NCBI RefSeq assembly: GCF_011075055.1
Contig: NC_058155.1
Span: 12,309,537 to 12,373,536 of the forward strand
DNA length: 64,000 nucleotides
Direction of reading: 5' to 3'
Source: Mangifera indica
Taxonomy: Eukaryota; Streptophyta; Magnoliopsida; Sapindales; Anacardiaceae
The position numbers were made by a program, and so were the translations under genes. The stretch's first letter is position 1. Every line of letters starts with the position of its first letter. This document shows positions 34,975-47,462 of this stretch, piece after piece. Under the pieces are notes generated by a model. That model saw only the letters and a list, made by a program, of their open reading frames with translations, did not search any database and was not told where the DNA came from.

Positions 34975-35129
34975 TTTCGTTTTGAACCTTACCATGTTGA
35001 CTGTCGGCCAATGCAGTCCCAAAGTAGCAGACTAGCAGGTGAGGTGGGTGAATGATTTGATACAAACAAATGGCTGTCAAGCATTGCATCTAATACGACC
35101 CGCAAGCCATAGCTAATTGTGCTTACATT

Positions 35130-35612
35130 ATGACTTTCATTCCGGCTCCTCTGCTATTCGAATTTCTCATCCGACTTCCTGTTAAATCTTTAGCAAAGTT
35201 TAAGTGCATAAACAAGACCTGGTTCTCTCTATTATCAGATCCAGATTTCATTTACTCCCACTTAAACCGAGCCAAGACGGAAAATCATTTGGCTCTTTTA
35301 TTATCGTTCATTTCACATGATAATCTTAGCAGCACCATAAACTTCTTCGCCATCAACGATCATGAACTTGCAGATTTCGAATACTCAGTTCAGGTATGCT
35401 TGGACTCCTACTGTGTCTTGCCTTCGTGCAACGGCTTGGTCTGTTTTTTCGGTCTCCAGGGTGGAATTCATATTTGCAACCCCGCCACCAAAAACACAGT
35501 GAAACTTCCGGGAAATCGTGCAAAAGGGTCTCGCCTACTGAGCTGTGGATTCGGGTTTGATAGGAAAGGAAAGAAGAGAAAAATTTTTCTCACGAACAGG
35601 GAAAAGGGATGA
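35130..35612 (+). pseudogene. Truncated F-box protein gene (160 aa)
   Basis: The N-terminus has a clear F-box, IPAPLLFEFLIRLPVKSLAK followed by FKCINKTWFSLLSDPDFIYS. Next comes the start of an F-box-associated region, with SCNGLVCFFG, ICNPATKNTVKLPG and SCGFGFDRKGKK. Plant proteins of this type are usually about 350-400 aa. Here the frame ends at residue 160, immediately after the GFGFD segment, and I could not find the rest downstream. Intact relatives bridge SKP1-cullin ubiquitin ligases to substrates. With the substrate-binding half missing it is probably a pseudogene, though a short SKP1-binding protein is possible. Confidence 0.75.
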
Positions 35613-35947
35613 GGGATGTGTCTCTCCCTGTAAGGAGAAGGATAAAGATAGTCATCTGCATGCCTCATTTTCTCATTGACATCTCTAGTTGAAAGGGTGA
35701 ATAATATTGTTGTAGGAGTAAGCAATATCTCAATAAGATAAACAGAATTATAGAATTATAAACTAGTTGATAAACCAAATTGTTAAACTAAAATTTTAAT
35801 TGGTAAACCTTTTTTTTTTTTTTTTTGATGAATTAGTTCGGGTCAAATCCCACCATGCTTAGAAATAGTAAATCTGTTATCATCAATTAATTGCAATCAG
35901 GTTCAAACTTTGAGCTTCTGGCTAATTAATTACCCACTGTTGGTCAG

Positions 35948-36107
35948 GTACGAAGGCGTGGATGAAACCTTGGAAAATACCCTTAAGCTTACGGAGTTGG
36001 GATTTAAGTTCAAATACAGCTTGGAAGATATGTATGCAGGAGCTGTGGACACTTGCAGAGCCAAAGGACTGCTTCCTCTTTCTTCTGAAAACCCCGTCAA
36101 TGAGTAG
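35948..36107 (+). pseudogene. Isolated last exon of a DFR/anthocyanidin-reductase-like gene
   Basis: After an acceptor-like GTTGGTCAG, the frame reads [20 protein letters not shown], then [20 protein letters not shown], ending in a stop codon. This matches the C-terminal end of plant NADPH reductases of the DFR / anthocyanidin reductase / vestitone reductase family (pattern L-x-x-L-G-F-x-[FY]-K-Y-x-[LI]-E-[DE]-M-[YF]). No upstream exon with the NADPH-binding GxxGxxA motif was found, so this is probably a fragment left by deletion or transposition. Confidence 0.65.
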
Positions 36108-37600
36108 ACCAGCGTCGACTAGCAGATAACTACCATTCTGCTGAAGACTTTATTTATTGCCACTCATTTTGATCGAAGTTTCATTTCTGTACTTACGATT
36201 AATCTATTGCTTCGGAATACATTGTTTGTAAAATTTTCACTATTAATCACTCTGAAAAATCCCTAAACACATCAATCCCAGTTTCACAAATGATTAGTAA
36301 ATATAGAAATTGACGGTTAATTTGAGATACACAAAACCCTATTTGAGTCATAATGCAAGAACATTGAATCTTAATCGGAAATTGAATATGTTGAGGAATG
36401 ATTAATCCTTGATTAGTCTTCTCTCCTAAAACTTCCATTTTTTAACAACTTTTAATTAATAGATTTGCTTATATAAGTTTAAGAGAAAGCATTTAACCTA
36501 TAGGTTAATTTTAAATTAAACCAAGCTCGACTTTAGGTTAACTTAAGTTTAATTTAACTCAAAAAAGTTGAGTTTTCCTCAAACCAAACTTAAGTTTGAC
36601 TTAGTTCGAATTAGGTTGAACTTGAGTTCATCAAGGCTTGATGGAGAGCCCAACTCAAGTACTAAGCAAAATTCAACTTGTTTGACAATAGTATTTAGTC
36701 ATGCTTAATGACTTGTATTAAAATGATGATATTTTAATATATATTAATTAAAATAATTTTGTTTCAGTTGTTTTGAATCGAGTTTATCTAAACTCACAAG
36801 CTTGATAAATCAAACACCCTAGACTTAAAACTTGAGCTCGATAACACTGCACCCCTAGGCTTTAATTTGCCTAGGAGTAGCTTATTTTGAGCATAATCAA
36901 GTTCTAATAATCAAGTTCTAACCAACTCAACTCCTATTTAACCTAATTTATCTTTTTTATTTTTTGTTTCAATTAAAAATAGAGATCTAAGTGATAAATT
37001 TTTTATGTTGGGAGAGAAATTGTAATTTGTTTATACTTTAAAAGTATAAATGATATTAATCTTATAATATTTATATATTTTATAAACAAAGAAAAATACT
37101 CTTTGACAATTTAAATTAACATTTAATGTTGATTAAAAAAATAGAACGATGTCATTTTTCAACTTCAGGGGTGACAATTTGTCATTTTGAGATAATTGAG
37201 GTGGGAACTAGTCATTTTTCTTTTGTATTTTAAATCAAGATAAATGACATTAATTTGATGTAAGTTATAATTTTATTCAAAAATAAATAAATAAAAACGT
37301 TAAGTAGGATTATGTTTCAAGTTCAATTTCAGGATTAATTGGTCCTAGTTCAAGATTAAGAGTTAAAATAAAATATAAAGTATAAGTTATTTAAGTCAAT
37401 TGAAATATTTGAGTTGAAACCAATTCGATTTAAATATAAAGTTAGGTTATTTTTAATAGAATTTGAATCTTAATTTTCTAATATTAAATTAATTTTAAAT
37501 TAATTCTTTTAAATATAAACTAAATTCGAATTATCTAATCGAAATTGGGCCAGTCCAACCAGCCCTAACCCAAGTGCTTTGGTGAAAAAAAGCCATCATG
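36108..37600. other. Intergenic region upstream of BRR2
   Basis: AT-rich DNA. 36480-36960 is a dense run of the degenerate AACTTAAGTTTGACT / TTGAGCTCGA repeat, and 37300-37560 is another. No gene or RNA was recognised. The BRR2 promoter presumably occupies the last few hundred bases. Confidence 0.5.
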
Positions 37601-37769
37601 GAACTACGTCGTTTCATTTTATCACTTACCGGCCGATAGAAGTTTTAAGGTGGTGACGTAGTGTTCAGGTACAGAACGAAAATCTCAGAACCGAGAGACT
37701 GAATGAGAAGCAAATACGACTAATTGGCTTCTAATCTACGGCGCGCGGTTTGTTGGTCGTTATATAATC

Positions 37770-37890
37770 GTGAGTATAGTCTCTGTTTCCAGTTTTCATT
37801 TTACACTTGTGTTGTTGCCATTTTTGTGTTTTTGCTTCTTATTCTGCTCATTAGGGTTTGGTTAGGGTTTAACGTATTCTTGCCTTTCAG
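37770..37890 (+). promoter_or_regulatory. BRR2 5'-UTR intron with two telo-boxes
   Basis: A strong donor GTGAGT at 37770 and an acceptor TGCCTTTCAG ending at 37890 suggest a 121-bp leader intron just ahead of the ATG at 37926. It contains two TTAGGGTTT (AAACCCTAA) telo-boxes at 37851-37859 and 37862-37870. This motif is common near the start of plant housekeeping genes for translation and RNA processing, where it boosts expression in dividing cells. Splicing here is inferred. Confidence 0.6.
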
Positions 37891-37925
37891 TTAGGGCTTG
37901 ACTTGATTTCAAATCTACTTCCAAA

Positions 37926-40900
37926 ATGGCACATCTGGGAGGTGGTGCGGAAGCACACGCCCGATTCAAACAGTATGAGTATAGAGCAAACTCGAGTCTT
38001 GTTCTAACGACGGATTCACGGCCACGTGATACTCACGAGCCGACAGGCGAGCCTGAGTCCCTCTGGGGTAAGATTGACCCCAGAAGCTTTGGTGACCGTG
38101 CTTACAGGGGCAGACCCCCTGAGTTGGATGAGAAATTAAAGAAGTCTAAGAAGAAGAAGGAGCGTGATCCACTTTCTGAACCTGTTCCACGACAGGGCAA
38201 GAGACGTCGTCTTCGACAAGAGAGTGTTCTTACTTCCACTGAGGAAGGGCTTTACCAGCCCAAGACTAAGGAAACCAGAGCTGCCTATGAGGCTATGCTC
38301 AGTGTCATTCAACAACAATTGGGTGGTCAGCCTCTTAATATTGTTAGTGCTGCTGCTGATGAGATTTTGGCTGTTCTTAAAAATGATGCTGTTAAAAACC
38401 CTGATAAGAAGAAGGATATTGAGAAGTTGTTGAACCCCATACCAAATCATGTCTTTGATCAGCTTGTCTCCATTGGAAGGCTTATTACTGATTATCAAGA
38501 TGGGGGTGATGCCGGGGCTTCTGCTGCTAATGGCGATGAGGCGCTTGATGATGATATGGGCGTAGCTGTTGAATTTGAAGAGAATGATGATGAAGAGGAA
38601 GAGAGTGATCTGGATATGGTTCAGGAGGAAGAAGAGGAGGATGATGATGTGGCTGAGCCCAATGCTTCTGCAGCTATGCAAATGGGTGGTGGGATTGACG
38701 ATGATGACTCACAGGATACCAATGAGGGCATGAATCTTAATGTCCAGGATATAGATGCTTATTGGCTTCAAAGGAAAATCTCTCAAGCTTATGAGCAACA
38801 AATTGACCCACAGCAGTGTCAGAAGCTCGCAGAAGAGGTTCTGAAGATACTTGCTGAGGGAGATGACCGTGAAGTTGAGACTAATCTACTGGTGCATCTT
38901 CAGTTTGAGAAATTCAGCCTCATTAAGTTTTTGTTGCATAATCGTCTGAAGATTGTGTGGTGCACTCGTTTGGCGAGGTCTGAAGACCAAGAGGAGAGGA
39001 AGAAGATTGAGGAGGAAATGATGGGTTTGGGCCCTGATTTGGTTGCAATTTTGGAGCAGTTGCATGCAACAAGGGCAACTGCCAAGGAAAGGCAGAAGAA
39101 TCTGGAGAAGAGTATTAGAGAAGAGGCTCGCAGGCTGAAGGATGAGAGTGGTGGAGATGGTAGCAGGGATAGGAGGGGTCTTGTTGATAGAGATGCAGAT
39201 GGTGGCTGGTTGCAGGGTCAGCGCCAGCTACTGGATCTAGACAACCTTGCTTTTGAACAGGGTGGTCTTTTGATGGCAAATAAAAAGTGTGATCTTCCTA
39301 CAGGGTCATATAGACATCTTAGCAAGGGTTATGAAGAAGTTCATGTGCCAGCATTGAAAGCAAAACCGCTGGATCCCAATGAGAAGTTGATAAAGATAAC
39401 TGAAATGCCGGAGTGGGCACATCCAGCTTTCAAAGGAATGACACAGTTGAACAGGGTGCAGAGTAGAGTGTATGAGACTGCCCTTTTTTCAGCGGATAAT
39501 ATACTTTTGTGTGCTCCTACTGGGGCTGGGAAAACTAATGTTGCTGTGCTTACCATACTTCAGCAGTTAGCATTGAATCGGAACCCAGATGGTTCATTCA
39601 ACCATAGCAACTATAAGATTGTCTATGTGGCACCAATGAAAGCTCTTGTCGCTGAAGTTGTCGGTAATCTTTCTAATCGTTTGCAGGTATATGATGTCAA
39701 GGTGAGGGAGCTAAGTGGAGACCAGACTCTCACTCGACAACAAATTGAAGAAACACAAATAATTGTGACCACTCCTGAGAAGTGGGATATCATTACCAGA
39801 AAATCAGGGGATCGAACGTACACACAACTTGTGAAACTGCTGATCATTGATGAAATTCATTTGCTTCATGATAATAGAGGGCCTGTGCTTGAAAGTATTG
39901 TTGCTAGAACTGTTAGGCAAATTGAAACTACCAAAGAGCATATTCGGTTGGTTGGGTTGTCAGCTACACTCCCCAATTATGAAGATGTGGCTTTATTTTT
40001 ACGAGTGGATTTGGGAAAAGGGTTGTTCCACTTCGACAATAGTTATAGACCTGTCCCTCTTTCTCAACAGTATATTGGGATCACAGTCAAGAAGCCACTG
40101 CAAAGGTTCCAGTTGATGAATGATTTGTGTTATGAAAAGGTTATGGCAGTTGCTGGAAAGCATCAAGTTCTTATTTTTGTTCACTCCAGGAAGGAAACAG
40201 CAAAAACAGCTCGTGCAATACGTGATACCGCACTTGAGAATGATACCCTTGGTAGATTCTTGAAGGAGGACAGTGTCAGCCGGGAGATTCTCCAAAGTCA
40301 CACAGATATGGTCAAGAGCAATGATCTTAAAGACCTTTTGCCTTATGGTTTTGCAATTCATCATGCTGGGATGACTAGGGGTGACCGTCAACTTGTTGAG
40401 GATCTTTTCGGTGATGGACATGTGCAGGTGTTGGTTTCTACTGCAACTCTGGCTTGGGGGGTGAATTTGCCTGCTCATACGGTAATCATTAAGGGAACCC
40501 AGATTTACAATCCAGAGAAAGGAGCATGGACTGAACTTAGTCCTCTGGATATTATGCAGATGCTTGGTCGTGCTGGAAGGCCTCAGTATGATTTGTATGG
40601 GGAAGGGATTATCATTACTGGTCATAGTGAACTTCAATATTATCTTTCTTTGATGAATCAGCAGCTTCCTATCGAAAGTCAGTTTGTGTCCAAACTAGCC
40701 GATCAGCTAAATGCTGAAATTGTTCTTGGGACTGTACAAAATGCTAAAGAAGCCTGCAATTGGATTGGATACACTTACCTCTACATTCGTATGTTACGAA
40801 ATCCTTTGCTTTATGGTTTATCGCCTGAGGTTCTGAAAGAAGATATAACATTGGGGGAGAGAAGAGCTGATTTGGTAAGAATATCTGTAGTGTAGTTTCT

Positions 40901-43900
40901 TCTTTTATCTCTTTTCATTGATTGGCAGGATCTCATTGTTTGTCATTCTCATTTGTTTCTGGATGCATGTTAGTTCTAGTTGCATTTTTAATCTGTTCCT
41001 TATTCACCTTATGCTGTTGCTTAGTATGAGGGGAATTTTCTTTTCACCAAAATGAATCAATTTTTGGTCCTTTGCATGAGGATTTGACTAGGCATTTAAA
41101 GATATGTGTATGTAAACTTATTTCTGTCCATGATTGTTTCTATAACTGCACTAAGGCTCTTTGATATGAAAGTTTCTATTGATTTGAGAGTCTGTGTGTC
41201 GTTGCAATTTTTGTATCAACTTCCTTGGGCTATATTTGTATCTTTTATAGTATCAATTTTTATATCAACTTCCTTGGAATTTTCCTTAAGGAAACAATGA
41301 GAAAAAATTAGTTTTTCCAGCCTCCTCTTGTATTTGTCTAACTTTTCTAATTTAACATTGTTCTTGTATACCTTGTAGCTCACCAGATTGATTTGTCATT
41401 TGCACATTTCATTGGACCATTTCACTGTCAGTTTATGTAAATCATAATAGTTCTTTCTTTCCATGTGCTGAAATTTGTGTTTGGTTGTTGTTTGATTTCT
41501 TCTCGCAGATTCATTCTGCTGCCACTATCTTGGACAAAAATAACTTGATCAAGTATGATAGGAAAAGCGGATATTTCCAGGTTACGGACTTGGGTCGCAT
41601 TGCAAGCTATTACTATATAACTCATGGAACAATATCTACATATAATGAGCATTTGAAGCCAACAATGGGTGATATTGAGCTTTGCCGGCTATTTTCTCTA
41701 AGTGAAGAATTCAAATATGTTACAGTTAGGCAAGATGAAAAAATGGAGCTGGCTAAGCTGTTGGACCGTGTTCCCATTCCGATAAAGGAAAGCCTGGAAG
41801 AGCCTAGTGCCAAGATTAATGTTTTGCTACAGGCATACATTTCTCAGCTAAAGCTTGAAGGGCTTTCATTGACTTCTGACATGGTGTTCATAACTCAGGT
41901 TAGTTTTCTTCATGTTGCCATGTTCTTCCATCGTTCCTTTAACATTCACAAGATTTCATATATGTGTTATCTCATTTGATTTTTTTAATTCTTAATCAGA
42001 GTGCTGGACGTCTTATGAGAGCTCTTTTCGAGATTGTATTGAAACGAGGTTGGGCACAATTAGCAGAGAAAGCTTTGAACTTGAGCAAAATGGTTACTAA
42101 ACGGATGTGGAATGTCCAAACACCTCTTCGGCAGTTCAATGGAATCCCAAATGAGATATTAATGAAGTTGGAGAAGAAAGATTTCGCATGGGAAAGGTAT
42201 TATGATCTCTCACCTGCTGAGCTTGGGGAGCTCATACGGTACTCAAAGATGGGCAGAACTCTTCACAGATTTGTTCACCAATTCCCAAAATTAAACCTTG
42301 CTGCACATGTTCAGCCAATAACTCGCTCTGTTTTAAGGGTCGAACTTACAATAACGCCTGACTTCCAGTGGGATGACAAGGTGCATGGATATGTGGAGCC
42401 TTTTTGGGTAATTGTGGAGGATAATGATGGTGAATACATTCTTCATCATGAGTATTTTATGCTTAAGAAGCAGTACATAGACGAGGACCACACACTGAAT
42501 TTCACTGTGCCTATATATGAACCATTGCCACCGCAGTATTTTATACGTGTTGTGTCAGATAAGTGGCTAGGTTCACAAACGGTTTTACCTGTCTCTTTCA
42601 GGCACCTTATTTTGCCAGAGAAGTATCCTCCACCTACAGAGCTCTTGGACTTACAACCTCTCCCCGTGACAGCATTGCGCAATCCAGCATATGAAAACCT
42701 TTATAAGGATTTTAAGCATTTTAACCCCGTCCAGACTCAGGTCTTTACTGTGTTGTATAATACAGACGATAATGTCTTAGTTGCTGCACCTACAGGGAGC
42801 GGGAAGACCATATGTGCAGAGTTTGCCATTTTAAGAAATCATCAAAAAGCATCTGATAGTGTCATGCGTGCTGTATATATAGCACCGATTGCAGCTCTTG
42901 CTAAAGAACGCTTCCGTGATTGGGAGGAGAAGTTTGGTCACCATCTTGGAATGCGGGTTGTTGAGTTAACTGGGGAAACAGCAATGGATCTGAAACTGCT
43001 TGAGAAAGGGCAGATAATTATTAGTACTCCAGAGAAATGGGATGCTTTATCCCGCCGCTGGAAGCAGAGGAAGTATGTGCAGCAGATTAGTCTTTTCATT
43101 GTTGATGAGCTCCACCTGATTGGGGGTCAAGGTGGTCCTGTCTTGGAGGTGATTGTTTCTCGAATGAGATATATTGCCAGCCAGGTTGAAAACAAGATCC
43201 GTCTTGTGGCTTTGTCTACTTCTCTTGCAAATGCCAAGGATCTTGGAGAATGGATAGGGGCTACCTCTCATGGCCTTTTCAATTTTCCTCCTGGGGTTCG
43301 TCCTGTGCCTCTGGAAATACATATTCAGGGAGTGGATATAGCCAACTTTGATGCAAGGATGCAAGCTATGACAAAACCCACATACACTGCAATTGTCCAA
43401 CATGCCAAGAATGGAAAGCCTGCACTTGTATTTGTCCCTTCAAGAAAGTATGTCCGACTCACTGCTGTGGATCTGATGACATATTCAAGTATGGATGGTG
43501 ATCAGAATTCAGCTTTTCTGTTGCGGTCCCATGAAAACTTTGAGGAATATCTTAGTGGTATCAGTGAAGAGATGTTGAGAGCCACTTTACGTCATGGAGT
43601 GGGGTACTTGCATGAGGGTTTAAGCAGTTATGATCAAGAAGTTGTTTCAGAGCTATTCAAAGGTGGATTCATTCAGGTTTGTGTTATGAGTAGTTCTCTC
43701 TGCTGGGGAGTGCCATTGACGGCACATTTGGTGGTTGTGATGGGAACACAATATTATGATGGGCAGGAAAATGCTCATACAGACTATCCTGTTACAGATC
43801 TATTGCAGATGATGGGTCATGCCAGTCGACCTCTGCTTGATAATTCTGGGAAATGTGTCATCCTATGTCATGCCCCTCGTAAAGAATACTACAAGAAGTT

Positions 43901-45191
43901 CTTGTATGAAGCTTTTCCTGTTGAAAGTCATTTGCATCATTTCCTACACGATAATTTCAATGCAGAAGTTGTTGCGGGAGTTATTGAGAACAAGCAAGAT
44001 GCTGTGGATTATCTCACTTGGACGTTTATGTACAGGAGGCTCACTCAAAATCCAAACTACTACAATGTCCAGGGTGTAAGTCACAGGCATCTCTCTGATC
44101 ACCTCTCGGAGCTGGTTGAAAACACATTAAGTGATCTGGAATCAAGCAAGTGCATCATTATAGAAGATGAAATGGACCTTTCTCCTTCGAATCATGGCAT
44201 GATTGCATCTTACTATTATATCAGTTATACTACTATTGAACGGTTCAGTACTTCTTTGACTCCGAAGACAAGGATGAAGGGTCTTCTGGAGATTCTTGCT
44301 TCAGCTTCAGAGTATGCACAACTACCTATACGTCCTGGGGAGGAAGAGGTTGTTCGCAGGTTAATTAATCATCAGAGATTTTCATTTGAGAATCCAAGAT
44401 GCACTGATCCACATGTTAAGGCAAACGCTCTTCTTCAAGCACACTTTTCTAGGCAATCAGTGGGTGGGAACCTTGCATTGGACCAGCGGGAGGTACTCCT
44501 TTCTGCTAGTCGATTGCTTCAGGCTATGGTTGATGTTATTTCAAGTAATGGTTGGTTGAGCCTTGCACTTCTGGCAATGGAAGTAAGTCAAATGGTGACT
44601 CAGGGCATGTGGGAACGTGATTCCATGCTTCTTCAGCTCCCGCATTTCACAAAAGATTTGGCAAAGAAGTGCCAAGAGAATCCTGGAAAGAGCATAGACA
44701 CAGTGTTTGATTTGGTGGAGATGGAGGATGATGAGAGGCGTGAGCTCCTGCAGATGTCCGATTCACAGTTAACCGATATTGCAAGGTTTTGCAATCGTTT
44801 CCCCAACATAGACATGTCTTATGACGTACAGGATGGTGATAATGTAAGGGCTGGGGATGACATCACATTGCAAGTCACCCTTGAGCGAGATGTGGAGGGG
44901 AGGACGGAGGTGGGACCTGTTGATGCTCCCAGATATCCTAAAGCCAAAGAAGAAGGCTGGTGGCTTGTTGTTGGTGACACCAAGACTAACCAGTTGCTTG
45001 CCATTAAGAGGGTGTCACTCCAAAGGAAGTCAAGGGTCAAGCTTGATTTCGCTGCTCCTGCAGAAGCTGGAAGGAAATCATATACTCTGTATTTTATGTG
45101 TGATTCATATATGGGCTGTGACCAAGAATATAGTTTCGCTGTTGATGTCAAAGAAGCAGGCAGCCCTGATGAGGATGGTGGACAAGAATGA
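37926..45191 (+). CDS. BRR2A: U5 snRNP 200-kDa helicase BRR2 (3 coding exons, 2176 aa)
   Basis: Exons: 37926-40874, 41509-41898, 42000-45191. They encode 2176 aa, matching Arabidopsis BRR2a. BRR2 is the Ski2-like RNA helicase that unwinds U4/U6 snRNA to activate the spliceosome. The N-terminal region is acidic and ends before the first cassette. Cassette 1 (from about residue 500) has Walker A APTGAGKT near 530, DEIH near 641, SATLPN, and the motif VI region [12 protein letters not shown], followed by Sec63/winged-helix sequence. Cassette 2 has APTGSGKT near 1374, DELH near 1480, ALSTSLAN (SAT changed to STS) and QMMGHASRP (GRAGRP changed to GHASRP), then a second Sec63 module. The second cassette's degenerate motifs are normal: in BRR2 it is a regulatory pseudo-helicase. 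All splice sites are canonical and no lesion is visible. Confidence 0.98.
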
Positions 45192-46115
45192 ACAGAAAGT
45201 TGTGACTCTACTTTGGACTCTCTACTTTTAGTACAGCGTAAACACTATTTTATTTTGCTGAAGTCTCTTTTTAACTCAAATGTTTTTGCAATGAGGGGCT
45301 TGTATAACATGAAAGTATCTGGCTATCTGCAAAGGTCTGTATTAGATTTATATTAGTATCTGCTAAAATTTGGGATGCTCTGCATGTTTCACAGAAGCTA
45401 GAACTGTGCTATACATTTCTCAACTTGTTCTAATTATGCAGGCATGTAAAAGAGATTGGTAATCGGGATCTTCTCTTTTCGCAGTTAGTGCTGTTTGATT
45501 GTTTCATATTTGCTGGATGCAGGGACGAATTCAAAATCTGTTGCATGTATTGTTTGCTCATTATGCAGATTTATATAAACATTTGGTTGAAACCATTCTA
45601 ATCTGTGTTTAGATGTATGTCCAAATTAGAGCTTGATTTGTTTCTAGTTGCTCAAGCTCGAATTGAATTAAGTTCAACTCAAGGATTTGACTTATTTCCA
45701 TAAGATGAATCAAATTGGATGTTCCTGTAATACAGAGTCTGGTTTGAATATGGTTTTGGTAAGTGTTGTTCATTAGGTTTGAACGAAACAAGTTCAAATT
45801 TGATTTGGCCCAAACCCTTGTACTCTTTCAATGATTTGTTTATTCTTAAATTGTTTGATCGAATCAAACTGAATCTGTTTTGGATTTAAACTAAGCTTGA
45901 GCTTTGTTTGGGTTCAGGTAAGTGGAATCCGCCCCTGGCTGATGGAGCGAAACTATAGAAATGAAAACTGGTGCAACTCTGTTCTAAATTATTCAGTACT
46001 AAGCAAAGCAAAGCTGACGTTAGATTATTATACGATAATCACAAACACGGAGCATCATACAACACTTTAGGAAGAACAAGTAAACAACAAGGGACCTTTA
46101 TACGATGCTTCGACT
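45192..46115. other. Intergenic region between the BRR2 and CP12 3' ends
   Basis: BRR2 3' UTR followed by a degenerate GAGCTTGATTTG / CAAATTCGAACTT repeat run at about 45620-45930. It then enters the 3' UTR of the minus-strand CP12 gene. The two genes are convergent. No other gene seen. Confidence 0.55.
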
Positions 46116-46514
46116 CTAATCTTCATAGACTCGACACTCGTCAGTCTCAGGATTGTCTTGGCAAAAGAATTCAAGCGGATCTTGTTCCTCAAGTTTGCGT
46201 CTGAGATCTGCCTTGGCTTGGCTCACTTCTTCCACTTCATCCCACGCAACCTTGCATTCGTCAGAGGTCATATCTCCCTCACACACTTGCTTTGCTTCAA
46301 TCACTTTCTGCTCGATCATTTCCGTCAGATGCTTCTCCCTCATATGCGTCCCCTTGAACTTCGCCATTCCCGTGGCCTTCACGCTCATGTTCCTTCTCTC
46401 CGCCTTCTTCTGCTGAACCGAAACTGTTACTATGACTTTCTTTGAACAGAAACAAGACGATCTCGAAGCCAAGAACGATGTTCTTGTTGTTCCTGTTGAA
46501 GCCAAAGATGCCAT
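46116..46514 (-). CDS. CP12-3: Calvin-cycle regulator CP12, CP12-3-like (132 aa, intronless)
   Basis: The start is the ATG at 46514 (MASLASTGTTRTSF); upstream in-frame sequence is leader. The first 40-60 residues are Ser/Thr/Arg-rich and low in acidic residues, as in a chloroplast transit peptide. The mature part has the CP12 hallmarks: an N-terminal cysteine pair, VCEGDMTSDECKVAWDEVEE, and a C-terminal pair in FFCQDNPETDECRVYED. CP12 is a redox-controlled, intrinsically disordered protein. Oxidised in the dark, it binds GAPDH and phosphoribulokinase in an inactive complex in the stroma. The AWD_VEE core is conserved. The diverged linker (KADLRRKLEEQDPLEF) suggests the CP12-3 branch. The gene is single-exon, as is usual for CP12. 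Confidence 0.93.
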   Translation of the reverse strand: MASLASTGTTRTSFLASRSSCFCSKKVIVTVSVQQKKAERRNMSVKATGMAKFKGTHMREKHLTEMIEQKVIEAKQVCEGDMTSDECKVAWDEVEEVSQAKADLRRKLEEQDPLEFFCQDNPETDECRVYED

Positions 46515-47462
46515 ATTCAATGCAATCGCTTTTTTCAAATTCCTCGCTCGCTTCGCCGATCGTTTTCGTTCTTGTTTGTTTTGTTCCTTCTTTATAAAAT
46601 GCGACTGGTTGGCTCCGAGCCTAATCAATAGAGTTTAGTGTTTATTGTTAAATTACTAAGCAACCCTAGACTTCCATCAGTAACTTATGGGCTTTCTAGT
46701 AATTTTGCGTCATTGTGGTAGGGGCCTTGGATTTGACCAGGACGGTGACGTTCAATTATTTGTGGACAGCGTTTACAAGAGCTATCGATACCAACCACCG
46801 CCTTTGGAAAGTTGGGATAAGTTCCAAATACAAAGCTGAAAAGACTGCTTTGCCATTGGTATAATACCTCACTTATAACTAAAGTTTTACTTTATATTCA
46901 TGAGTTCCAAACTTTTTTATTTTTTGAAGAGTAAATTACTACTTTACACTTGAGGTTTGGGTAAGCCATAGATTTTCACCCACTGAAATCTTAAATTATA
47001 ATTTTTTACCTGAAATTTAAATATATTAATATTGTAAATAATTGTGTTACTTTAAATATTTAATTATCCTTGATCACGACTGTTGGCAATCCGACTTTGT
47101 TTGTCATGGAATTTAATTTGAAAACTTGATTGGGTGGAATCGCATCTTGGTTGATGTGATTTACCAGCTAAAATTATAACCAATGGGTAATCCAATTCTT
47201 GCATTGGAAAAAGTGTAAATCATAGAATTGTCCTTTTTCAAATCTGATTCAAGGTTAAATCTTGTAAATAATATTAAGCCTCAAGTTAAACTAGATTAAC
47301 GTTATTTAATTAATACTTAAATGCTACAGGCTTTGCTTGTTCCTGGGCCCCTAAGTGCAACGAGGACACTATAAGTCTTGGCCCAGCCTCGTTAATCGAC
47401 CTATGTATTGTATCATTTCAAAATTTTAATCTTGTTTCCATCATTTCTATTCTCCGAGATTA
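46515..47462. other. Intergenic region between CP12 and the BUBR1 pseudogene
   Basis: Contains the divergent 5' flanks of CP12 (minus strand) and the BUBR1-like gene (plus strand). AT-rich with no recognised gene. A segment at about 46920-47080 repeats phrases like TTTTTACCTGAAATTT. Confidence 0.5.

Noticed and set aside
35612..35948. A single chimeric gene joining the F-box frame to the reductase exon
   Set aside because: There is no donor at the end of the F-box frame that would join in phase, and the frame ends in a stop codon. They are treated as separate fragments.
40875..41508. Longer BRR2 exon 1 reading through to its in-frame stop near 40895
   Set aside because: Splicing at 40874 to 41509 restores the conserved RADL-IHSAA sequence; read-through adds only six unrelated residues.
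46153..46445. Plus-strand open frames opposite CP12
   Set aside because: The minus-strand frame carries the diagnostic CP12 cysteines; the plus-strand frames are shadows.
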